From positions 1 through 6,707 of the forward strand of contig JAFGUM010000168.1 in assembly GCA_016938515.1 (NCBI GenBank): a stretch of DNA of 6,707 nt, read 5' to 3'. This document shows positions 1-5,852 of this stretch, piece after piece. The stretch's first letter is position 1. The number at the start of each line of letters is the position of its first letter. The position numbers and the translations under genes are program-made. The notes under the pieces are model-generated. The model made no database searches, had not been told where the DNA came from, and saw nothing but the letters and a program-made list of their open reading frames with translations. Origin of the DNA: Spirochaetales bacterium (GTDB taxonomy: Bacteria; Spirochaetota; Spirochaetia; Treponematales; UBA12059).

Positions 1-1419
1 GCGAATGTCTTTTAACAGCAGATGGCTCGCGTCGGGGCCGTCGCTGCCTGGTGCGTACGCCGCGAGGTCCTCCATGCCGTTACGAGTCCAATGTTGCAGT
101 ATGGGGTCGACGAGACGCCAGGCTTCTTCTGTTTCGTCAAAGCGGATGAACAGCGTGGAGTCTCCGGCCATAGCGTCGGCGAGCAATCTCTCGTAGGGGC
201 CAGCTACGGTTGCGGCCGAGTCTCTGAGCATGCCCACGAGTTCTTCGCGTACCGCCTTGTCAGATCCTGGCGCTTTGGTGTTGAAGCGGAGCACGACACC
301 CTCGTCAGGCTGTATCCTGAGAACCAGGTGGTTGGCATCGAGAGCCGGGCCTGGTATTTCCGCGTCACCTGGCCTGAAGTGCACGACTATCTCAGTCTTT
401 CGGCAGGACAGAGCCTTGCCGGTTTTGAGTATGAACGGCACGCCGGCCCAGCGCCAGTTGTCAACGTCAAGCCTGAGCGCAACGAAGGTTTCTGTGGCGG
501 AGCCCGGCCTCACGGAGGGTTCAACCTGATAGTCATCGTACTGGCCACGAACCGCGACGTGTGGTGCTTCTTCCATCGAGGCGTGCGGTACCGAGCGAAG
601 CAACCTGACTTTCTCTTCCCGCACCGCTTCCTGCGACAGTAAATCCGAGGGTGGTTCCATTGCGCACAGGCAAAAAAGCTGCATCAGGTGATTCTGCAGC
701 ATGTCGCGGGCAGCGCCGGTCGCGTCATAGAAGTCTCCACGCGACCCGATGCCACCAGATTCGGCTACGGTAATTTCTACGTGGTCTATGTACTTGCGGT
801 TCCACAGCGGCTCGAAAATCGCGTTGGCAAAGCGGAAATACAGGATGTTCTGCACAGCATCTTTTCCCAGGTAGTGGTCTACCCGGAAAATATCGCGTTC
901 GTCGTAGCGCTCGTGGAGTAGTGTGTTGAGGGTGTGCGCGCTGGCCAGATCGGTGCCGAATGGCTTTTCAACGAGCAGCCTCCTGTATCCCACGGCTTCC
1001 GAGGCGTAGCCAGCGAGCCCGGCGGCCGCGATGCTCGCGGCGGCGTCACCAAAGCGATCCGGCGTACACGCCAGGTAAAACAGGCCGTTGATTTCTGGTG
1101 AAGGGAAGCATGATGCAGCCAGGTTGCCGTACGCGCCAGGGTCTGAAGCGTCCCCCTGGAGGTACGTTATACGAACGCTGAATGCAGACCAGGACGCCTC
1201 GTCGAACGCGGGGTCAACGCTTCTGCACGAAGTTTCAAGCATGGCGCGGTAGGCTGTATCGTCCAGTGGCCGACGAGCGGTTCCAACTACGCGGAAGCCC
1301 GCTGGCAATCCCCGGGCAAGCCATAGTCGGTACAACGCCGGAATGATTCGCCTGGTCGCCAGATCACCGGTGCCCCCGATGATGACCATGACCGTTTTTT
1401 CGTCTGCGCCGTCGTTCAT
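1..1419 (-). CDS. zwf: Glucose-6-phosphate 1-dehydrogenase, C-terminus cut by window edge
   Basis: Oxidises glucose 6-phosphate to 6-phosphogluconolactone with reduction of NADP(+), the first step of the oxidative pentose phosphate pathway; cytosolic. I translated 473 residues without a stop. Visible landmarks: dinucleotide-binding GGTGDLATRR (15-24), GTARR (46-50) whose first Arg (R49) fits the residue that grips the NADP 2'-phosphate, EKPFG (151-155), the family signature DHYLGK (181-186), and RDMLQNH (238-244). By alignment with the Leuconostoc enzyme, D181 and H244 form the catalytic dyad. The C-terminal GSDGPDASHLLLKDIR matches the usual G-x-W-GP end, so only about 6-10 residues should be missing. 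Two oddities: the usual RK after GDLA is RR, and the segment between RGQY (291-294) and TETF (309-312) is about ten residues shorter than in E. coli Zwf. The ATG at 1419 is preceded by a weak AGAGGG ribosome site. Identity is very secure. Confidence 0.96.
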   Translation of the reverse strand, partial: MNDGADEKTVMVIIGGTGDLATRRIIPALYRLWLARGLPAGFRVVGTARRPLDDTAYRAMLETSCRSVDPAFDEASWSAFSVRITYLQGDASDPGAYGNLAASCFPSPEINGLFYLACTPDRFGDAAASIAAAGLAGYASEAVGYRRLLVEKPFGTDLASAHTLNTLLHERYDERDIFRVDHYLGKDAVQNILYFRFANAIFEPLWNRKYIDHVEITVAESGGIGSRGDFYDATGAARDMLQNHLMQLFCLCAMEPPSDLLSQEAVREEKVRLLRSVPHASMEEAPHVAVRGQYDDYQVEPSVRPGSATETFVALRLDVDNWRWAGVPFILKTGKALSCRKTEIVVHFRPGDAEIPGPALDANHLVLRIQPDEGVVLRFNTKAPGSDKAVREELVGMLRDSAATVAGPYERLLADAMAGDSTLFIRFDETEEAWRLVDPILQHWTRNGMEDLAAYAPGSDGPDASHLLLKDIR

Positions 1420-1479
1420 CGAGCCCTCTTTCGATACTCCACGTGGATACTATCGACATAAAGACGCCAAACCTGAATC

Positions 1480-1594
1480 TAGTTCATCGAACCTTGGTGC
1501 TCACCGCCCAACGACACTGCTGGTAGTAGTATTGATACTATGGTGCCACTTTGACCAGTATGGAAAATGGATAGACACAAGGTTCGATGAACTA
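1480..1594. repeat. Perfect 17-bp inverted repeat flanking 81 bp between zwf and the upstream gene
   Basis: TAGTTCATCGAACCTTG (1480-1496) is repeated exactly in reverse complement at 1578-1594. The right arm begins one base after the stop codon of the 189-residue protein gene; the left arm is about 60 bp upstream of the zwf start. Each arm contains a small dyad, GTTC-N3-GAAC (1482-1492 and 1582-1592), with the two copies exactly 100 bp apart. A separate 14-bp dyad, TAGTATTGATACTA (1527-1540), lies in between. Possible readings are a pair of operators controlling zwf, or the ends of a tiny non-autonomous element, since both arms are bordered by TA. There is no T-run after the right-to-left arm, so it is not a normal terminator. 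The repeat itself is directly seen; its function is unknown. Confidence 0.8.
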
Positions 1595-1595
1595 C

Positions 1596-2165
1596 CTAAA
1601 AGCTGGCGAGCGCGTATACCCCGATGAGTAGCTCGATGAGTGCAAGGTCAGGGTCGACCCGATCCTGTTCGCGGAGGCGGCCTACGTACCAGTAGAAGAT
1701 GCCAAGGCGAGGATCTATACGAAACACGTACTGCATAAAGCCATCGGCGCTGGCGTCTTCTCCGAACAGCAGGCACGCTATGGAGTCGGCAACTCCTACG
1801 AAGGCAGGGACAGCGTTGACGTAGTCCGCCGCGCTTACCATGCCCACAAAGGCATCGAGAGAGGCGAGGGCGTCTGATTTTCGCACCTCGTCTTTTTCGT
1901 CTACCCAGGTTTTTGCGACGAGCAGGCCTACGTTATCCCTGAACACGTCGAGGAGATGGCTTCTCTTCGTGGCCACGTCGCCCGCGTTGCCCTGTACGTA
2001 CTTCCTGAACGCTCCGGGGCCGCCGATGATATCGGCGAGCGCAGAGCCGTACTCCTGGCGGAGCACTGCGTTGTCGGTTCCGACGAGGAGAGGGAACAGT
2101 TCGAAGGCGGCTTTCTCGACGTCCAGGTCCGCTGGATCGTCGACCGCGTACACGGGTACGCTCAT
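1596..2165 (-). CDS. Hypothetical protein, 189 aa, soluble and mainly helical
   Basis: I do not recognise the family. The 189-residue product has no signal peptide and no clear membrane segment, and its composition (Ala, Val, Asp, Leu-rich with regular hydrophobic spacing) suggests a helical cytosolic protein. An aromatic patch FYWYVGRL (157-164) precedes a hydrophobic C-terminus. The acidic N-terminus (DDPADLDVEKAAFELFPLLVG) leads into helices. The ATG at 2165 is the first possible start, because an in-frame TGA lies four codons upstream. No Shine-Dalgarno sequence is visible before it, which would fit a leaderless mRNA (see the promoter at 2172-2201). It stops two bases before an inverted repeat and lies 176 bp upstream of zwf on the same strand; it is divergent from the DUF4954 gene. 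Codon use, including ATA for Ile, resembles that of its neighbours, so it looks like a genuine resident gene. Confidence 0.8.
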   Translation of the reverse strand: MSVPVYAVDDPADLDVEKAAFELFPLLVGTDNAVLRQEYGSALADIIGGPGAFRKYVQGNAGDVATKRSHLLDVFRDNVGLLVAKTWVDEKDEVRKSDALASLDAFVGMVSAADYVNAVPAFVGVADSIACLLFGEDASADGFMQYVFRIDPRLGIFYWYVGRLREQDRVDPDLALIELLIGVYALASF

Positions 2166-2171
2166 GGGGCT

Positions 2172-2201
2172 ACCATGTCACGACGCCCGCGGCTTTGTCA
2201 A
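2172..2201 (-). promoter_or_regulatory. Candidate promoter of the 189-aa protein gene, possibly leaderless
   Basis: On the minus strand a perfect TTGACA -35 box (2201-2196) is followed after 18 bp by CATGGT (2177-2172), a weak -10 matching three of six consensus bases. Transcription would then begin at or within a base or two of the ATG at 2165, giving a leaderless message, which agrees with the missing ribosome binding site. An alternative -10, TATTAT (2206-2201), would give a leader of about 30 nt, but I see no good -35 for it. Confidence 0.4.
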
Positions 2202-2237
2202 TAATAGAGGATTGAGCGTTTCGAGTGTCCTTCAGAG

Positions 2238-2266
2238 TTGAAAAGAGCGTCGGTTCCGGTTACGAT
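2238..2266 (+). promoter_or_regulatory. Sigma-70-type promoter of the DUF4954 gene
   Basis: TTGAAA (2238-2243, five of six consensus bases) and TACGAT (2261-2266, four of six) are separated by the ideal 17 bp. A start site near 2273 would leave a leader of about 46 nt that contains the hairpin at 2277-2291 and the ribosome site GGAAGG at 2308-2313. This is the best-looking promoter in the window. Confidence 0.6.
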
Positions 2267-2276
2267 TATGGACTAG

Positions 2277-2291
2277 GGAACGTTGCGTTCC
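2277..2291 (+). promoter_or_regulatory. Small perfect dyad in the leader of the DUF4954 gene
   Basis: GGAACG-TTG-CGTTCC is a 15-bp dyad with 6-bp arms, lying just after the inferred transcription start and before the ribosome binding site. It could be a repressor operator placed at about +4 to +18, or an mRNA-stabilising 5' hairpin. It resembles the Gram-positive LexA box (GAAC-N4-GTTC) but has five bases between the half sites, so I do not call it one. Confidence 0.45.
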
Positions 2292-2318
2292 ACAGTACCG
2301 AAAGTCCGGAAGGCCACC

Positions 2319-4538
2319 ATGAACGACATCATAGTACACGCGGAGGCAGTTCTGGGTTGCGGCTTTGTAGCCGACAAGTACCTGGAGCCAGGTGAGAACG
2401 AGTATAGGCTGAGGGACGCGCAACAGGATAAAGCGCTCGACGGGTATAGACCACTGTCGCATCTCGATGTCGAAATCCTTATAAAAAATGGCAATCGCTC
2501 GTCTGACTGGAGCAAGATCCGTGTGCGCGACCCCTTTGACGCCACGCTGGTACGCAACAGCGAGTTCGCGGGCCTCGTGCGCATTGGACGCCTCGAGCGG
2601 GTAGTGCTCGAACATCACGACATGATGATTCCCGCGGGCATAACCAATTCCCGCATCATATCCTGCGATATAGGCGATGAATGCGCTATACATGCGTGCA
2701 ACTACCTTGCTCACTACATCGTTGGCGATAGGTGTCTGCTGCTGAATAACGATGAAATTCACGCTACCGATCACGCCAAGTGGGGCAACGGCATCGTCAA
2801 GGAAGGTGAATCTGAAGACGTGCGCGTATGGATGGACATAATGAACGAAGCCGGTGGCAGGTCGGTGCTGCCGTTTGATGGCATGCTCTGCGCCGATGCC
2901 TATCTCTGGGCCAAGCGCCGGGATGATTCCGTGCTTATGGAGCGCTTCAAGGAAATGACCCAGGCTACCTTTGAGTACCGGCGCGGTGAATACGGCGTTA
3001 TCGGCTCGGGTTCTGTCCTCAAGAGCAACCATATAATCAAGGACACGCGGATAGGAGAATGCGCGTATATAAAAGGCGCAAACAAGCTCAAGAATCTGAC
3101 TATCAATTCCAGCGAAGCCGAGCGTACGCAGATAGGCGAAGGAGTCGAGCTCGTCAACGGCATCGTCGGTTACGGATGCCGCGTGTTCTACGGGTGCAAG
3201 GCGGTACGCTTTGTAATGGGTACGAATGCGGCGCTCAAGTACGGCGCAAGGCTCATTCATTCTGTACTGGGTGACAATTCAACCGTATCGTGCTGCGAGA
3301 TACTCAACAACCTCATCTACCCGGCCCATGAGCAGCACCACAATACGAGTTTCCTTATCGCTGCCATAGTGCGCGGCCAGTCAAACATGGCGGCTGGCGC
3401 CACGATAGGCTCCAACCACAACTCCAGGGCCAACGACGGAGAAATTGACGCGGGCCGCGGCTTCTGGCCAGGCTTGTCCACGTCGGTAAAGCACAGCTCG
3501 CGATTCGCGTCCTACTGCCTGCTCGCCAAGGGCGATTACCGCTTTGAACTGGACGTGCCGTTCCCGTTCGCGCTCGTGGCAGATGACGCGTCACGAGACA
3601 GGCTCGAAATAATGCCGGCGTACTGGTGGATGTACAACATGTACGCGCTGCTGCGCAACGAGGCCAAGTTTTTGGCGCGGGACAAGCGCCAGAGTCGCGG
3701 GCAGAATATCGAATTTTCCCCATTCGCGCCCGACATAGCCGAGGAGGCTTTCCGCTCGCTCGAGTTGCTCGAGCGCTTCGTCGGCCTGGCGTGGTACCGC
3801 AGAGCAGGGGGCGCGCAAGCCGTCGTCGAGGGCAGCGATGAAGACGCGTTGCGGGTCAAGGGACGGGAACTTCTTGTTGGCCCGCGAGAAGACGTGGACT
3901 GCCTGGAGGTGTTCGCCGAAGGCGTTGAAAATTCACGGCGTCGCGTCGTTGTGCAGAAACCAAGGCGTGCGTACAAGGCGTACCGCCACCTCCTGCGCTG
4001 GTACGCGCTCCGGGTAATAATAGCGTACTTTGCCGAAAGACCTGAAACGACGTTCCAGGATGCTTCTGACGTGCTTTCCGGACCGCGCGTAGTGGAGTGG
4101 GAAAACCTGGGTGGTCAGCTTGCGCCGCGGGAGAAGGTAGAGGCTCTCATAGCGGATATCAGGTCGGGGGTCGTTAACGGTTGGGAGGAAACGCACGCCG
4201 AGTACGCCAGGCTCTGGTCTGAGTATCCGCTGGACAAGGCGCAGCACGCGTGGGCGACGCTGTGCGCTCTGCTGGAAGTTGAAGCTCTCGATGAGCAGGC
4301 GCTGTCCAGGGAAGTTTCCCGCTTCATGGAAACGACTCGCTTCATAGAGGAGCAGGTGTATCTGACGCGGCGCAAGGACTACAGCAACGAATTCCGCAAG
4401 GCCACGTTCAGAGGCGAGGAAGAGATGCGCGCGGTGCTTGGTTCACCCGAAACCAACTCGTTTATACGGCAGACGCACGCCGCGATGGAACGATGGAGAG
4501 CCAGGGCTGATGCCCTGCTGGAGCGGCTGGCGACGTAA
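2319..4538 (+). CDS. DUF4954 family protein with left-handed beta-helix-like repeats
   Basis: This 739-residue product looks like the DUF4954 family found in spirochaetes and Bacteroidetes, whose function has not been established as far as I know. Residues about 83-160 and 225-370 show short-period hydrophobic/Gly repeats (IGSGSVLKSN, IGEGVELVNGIVGYG, AGATIGSNHNSRANDGEI) like the hexapeptide left-handed beta helix of GlmU-type acyl- and nucleotidyltransferases. The segment 334-392 is rich in His, Asn and Trp (YPAHEQHHNTSF, GFWPGLSTSVKHSS), as in a ligand-binding or catalytic surface. Residues about 475-739 are charged and helical, probably the separate domain often found after DUF4954. No signal peptide or membrane span, so cytosolic. 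I chose the ATG at 2319, with GGAAGG five bases upstream; an in-frame TTG at 2283 falls inside the leader dyad and is unlikely. Ile codons are 21 ATA, 14 ATC and 5 ATT. A sugar-nucleotide or acyltransferase role is only an inference from the fold. Confidence 0.88.
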   Translation: MNDIIVHAEAVLGCGFVADKYLEPGENEYRLRDAQQDKALDGYRPLSHLDVEILIKNGNRSSDWSKIRVRDPFDATLVRNSEFAGLVRIGRLERVVLEHHDMMIPAGITNSRIISCDIGDECAIHACNYLAHYIVGDRCLLLNNDEIHATDHAKWGNGIVKEGESEDVRVWMDIMNEAGGRSVLPFDGMLCADAYLWAKRRDDSVLMERFKEMTQATFEYRRGEYGVIGSGSVLKSNHIIKDTRIGECAYIKGANKLKNLTINSSEAERTQIGEGVELVNGIVGYGCRVFYGCKAVRFVMGTNAALKYGARLIHSVLGDNSTVSCCEILNNLIYPAHEQHHNTSFLIAAIVRGQSNMAAGATIGSNHNSRANDGEIDAGRGFWPGLSTSVKHSSRFASYCLLAKGDYRFELDVPFPFALVADDASRDRLEIMPAYWWMYNMYALLRNEAKFLARDKRQSRGQNIEFSPFAPDIAEEAFRSLELLERFVGLAWYRRAGGAQAVVEGSDEDALRVKGRELLVGPREDVDCLEVFAEGVENSRRRVVVQKPRRAYKAYRHLLRWYALRVIIAYFAERPETTFQDASDVLSGPRVVEWENLGGQLAPREKVEALIADIRSGVVNGWEETHAEYARLWSEYPLDKAQHAWATLCALLEVEALDEQALSREVSRFMETTRFIEEQVYLTRRKDYSNEFRKATFRGEEEMRAVLGSPETNSFIRQTHAAMERWRARADALLERLAT

Positions 4539-4568
4539 AAATACCTCGCCACACGCGTGGCGAGGTAT
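4537..4568 (-). terminator. Intrinsic terminator of the exported Thr/Gln-rich protein gene
   Basis: A perfect 12-bp stem (4541-4552 with 4557-4568, arm ATACCTCGCCAC) closes a 4-base loop. On the minus strand it is followed by a run of five T (4541-4537, the first also in the stem), the classic rho-independent layout, 24 bp downstream of the stop of the gene at 4593-5075. The T-run lies on the stop codon of the convergent DUF4954 gene. Reading on the plus strand there is no T-run after the stem, so it should serve that gene only weakly, perhaps by blocking exonucleases. Confidence 0.88.
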
Positions 4569-4592
4569 GCCAAAAGCTTCTGGACGCTGGGG

Positions 4593-5075
4593 TTATTTCC
4601 CCTTGCCGCCCTGTTCCATGGCACCGACAGGCGCGCTGGCATCAGGCGCGGTGGGGGTTTGCACCCTTGTCTGGGTCTGGGTTTTAGTCTGCGTCGCCGT
4701 ACCCGTCGCGGCCTTGGTTCTTACCTGCTCCCGCACCATGGTCATGGCCGCGGTCTCGCACTGATCCGCCGACTGGCCTTGTCTGTCCCGAAAGCGTACC
4801 TGCTCAGCGAGCTGGGTTAGTTCTTTCTCACGCAAGCCGCCATCCAGCGCGTCATTGATCAGCCTGAACGCGTTCTGGACGCGAATACCGGCTTGCACCA
4901 TCGCGAGCAGGGCCTGCTCGGCCGCCTTGGAGTCTTCAAGCGTCAGCTTGAGACGCTCGGCATGACCGGCGATGAGCGCCAGCGCCTCTTCAGCGCTCGC
5001 GGGCTCTTCCAGTTCCTGGGCCCATACTGCTCCTGTCATAGCCAGCGCCATCGTCGCAATTAGAAGCTTCTTCAT
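4593..5075 (-). CDS. Small exported protein with a Thr/Gln-rich C-terminal tail
   Basis: The 160-residue product starts with a clear Sec signal peptide: MKK, a hydrophobic core (LLIATMALAMTGAV) and a likely signal-peptidase I site after VWA (17-19). There is no lipobox cysteine. The mature part has an acidic helical section (about 22-118, e.g. SAEEALALIAGHAERLKLTLEDSKAAEQALLAMVQAG) and then a low-complexity tail (about 120-149) containing TQTKTQTQTR and a Pro/Ala stretch. A single Cys (106) remains. The start is one of two adjacent ATGs; AGGAGGA (5087-5081) is six bases from the second (5075) and only three from the first (5078), so I chose 5075. It is divergent from the sigma factor operon and ends at a strong terminator, so it is its own transcription unit. 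I do not recognise the family. A periplasmic or outer-surface role, possibly under the neighbouring sigma factor, is inference. Confidence 0.85.
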   Translation of the reverse strand: MKKLLIATMALAMTGAVWAQELEEPASAEEALALIAGHAERLKLTLEDSKAAEQALLAMVQAGIRVQNAFRLINDALDGGLREKELTQLAEQVRFRDRQGQSADQCETAAMTMVREQVRTKAATGTATQTKTQTQTRVQTPTAPDASAPVGAMEQGGKGK

Positions 5076-5108
5076 CATAATCCTCCTGTGTACGAGAGGG
5101 ATGCGTGC

Positions 5109-5122
5109 TGTCGGATCCGACA
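5109..5122. promoter_or_regulatory. 14-bp perfect palindrome in the divergent intergenic region
   Basis: TGTCGGATCCGACA is identical to its own reverse complement. It lies 34 bp upstream of the exported-protein start codon and about 110 bp upstream of the sigma factor start, next to a second short dyad GGCGTTCGCC (5126-5135). On the minus strand it overlaps the position of a -10 box for a TTGACG -35 (5146-5141), although the -10 itself is poor. That placement suits an operator for a dimeric regulator; no regulator of a recognisable palindrome-binding type is encoded in this window. Confidence 0.45.
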
Positions 5123-5172
5123 TCCGGCGTTCGCCCCGCTCGTCAACGTATACCAGCCCAAGTGCCAGGTGG

Positions 5173-5201
5173 TTGCACAGAAAAAAAACCGACGGTACGG
5201 G
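5173..5201 (+). promoter_or_regulatory. Weak candidate promoter of the sigma factor operon
   Basis: TTGCAC (5173-5178) and TACGGG (5196-5201) have a 17-bp spacer containing an eight-A run (5181-5188). Transcription would begin near 5208 and leave about 23 nt before the ATG at 5231. The -10 is poor. I could not find a convincing ECF-type promoter (GGAAC and GTC elements) for autoregulation. Confidence 0.25.
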
Positions 5202-5230
5202 ACACTCGCCCGATGGTGGTATATAGTTCC

Positions 5231-5833
5231 ATGGCGATGCGTAACGACGATGACGATGCGACGATAGTAGCTCTCGTGCTCGGCGGGGACGTCGAGGCTT
5301 TTCGCGTGCTCGTAGAGCGGTATTCGGACCGGGTGTTCGGGTTTTGCCGAGCCCGCCTTGGCGATGATTCAGACGCCGAGGATGCGGTGCAGGATGTTTT
5401 TATACGGGCATTCCGGTCACTTGGCGCGTTTGACGCTGGGCGCAGCTTTGTCTCCTGGCTGTTCTCCATAGCGGCAAACCGCGTCAAGTCACGGTACGCG
5501 GTGCGATCGTCCGCGGCCACCATGGTACAGCGAGCTGGGATGGAAGCCGCCATAGCCGGCGAAGCGGCTTCCCTGGCGGCAAACCCCGAGCAATTGGCGC
5601 TCGACAGGCTGTCGGCGGAGGAGCTCAGGCGCGCTGTCGCTGGCTTGCAACCGTCGTACCGGGCTCCCGTGGAGCTGTTCTACTTTGCGGGGCTCAGCGT
5701 GGCCGACACGGCGAGCGCACTTGGACTGGGTGAGGAAGCCGTCAAGACCAGGTTGTTCAGGGCGCGCCACCTTTTAGCCAGAAAAATTGCAGAAGAGGAG
5801 CAACCCGCCGAACGTAGCGCGGGTATACCATGA
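5231..5833 (+). CDS. ECF-type RNA polymerase sigma factor (sigma-70 family)
   Basis: A 200-residue two-domain sigma factor that would direct RNA polymerase to a specific promoter set. Region 2 spans about 20-90: GDVEAFRVLVERYSDRVF (helix 2.1), DAEDAVQDVFIRAF (48-61, the core-binding 2.2 motif), then FVSWLFSIAANRVKSRYA (73-90, regions 2.3-2.4). A linker rich in Ala follows. Region 4 spans about 128-186: LSAEELRRAVAGLQPSYRAPVELFYFAGLSVADTA, with the helix-turn-helix ending in EEAVKTRLFRARHLL. Region 3 is missing, as usual for ECF factors. I prefer the ATG at 5231 because the region 2 start is then at the usual distance; ATGs at 5213 and 5237 are alternatives, and the only upstream purine-rich site, GGTGG at 5215-5219, is weak. 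It is the first gene of an operon with a membrane protein in the anti-sigma position. Family assignment is firm; regulon unknown. Confidence 0.95.
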   Translation: MAMRNDDDDATIVALVLGGDVEAFRVLVERYSDRVFGFCRARLGDDSDAEDAVQDVFIRAFRSLGAFDAGRSFVSWLFSIAANRVKSRYAVRSSAATMVQRAGMEAAIAGEAASLAANPEQLALDRLSAEELRRAVAGLQPSYRAPVELFYFAGLSVADTASALGLGEEAVKTRLFRARHLLARKIAEEEQPAERSAGIP

Positions 5834-5852
5834 TATGCGGGGTACGAGTCCG

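Noticed and set aside
22..642. A 206-codon plus-strand open frame
   Set aside because: It is opposite the conserved C-terminal half of zwf and has no ribosome site or recognisable motif; a shadow frame.
660..690. Apparent frameshift in zwf after MQLF
   Set aside because: A miscount of the six-base A/T run at 672-677. With the right count the frame continues as CLCAMEPPSDLLSQEAVREEKV'-type family sequence without a break.
1480..1594. Inverted repeat as an intrinsic terminator of the 189-residue protein gene
   Set aside because: The arms are 81 bases apart and no T-run follows the left arm on the minus strand.
2277..2291. LexA (SOS) box of the Gram-positive type upstream of the DUF4954 gene
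   Set aside because: The half sites GAAC and GTTC are separated by five bases rather than four, and the gene has no link to DNA repair.
2232..3260. A 342-codon open frame on the minus strand, antisense to the 5' part of the DUF4954 gene
   Set aside because: It lies wholly opposite a well-supported gene apart from its tail, has no ribosome site, and its translation resembles no protein family. Long antisense frames are common in GC-rich genes.
5105..5230. Sigma factor start at 5105
   Set aside because: It is a non-ATG start that adds 42 residues unlike any sigma N-terminus and would cover the palindrome and the likely promoter region.
5208..5240. ECF-type promoter on the minus strand using GGAACT at the sigma start codon
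   Set aside because: The next GTC element is about 22 bases away, too far for an ECF -35/-10 pair, and the site lies at the start codon of the sigma gene.
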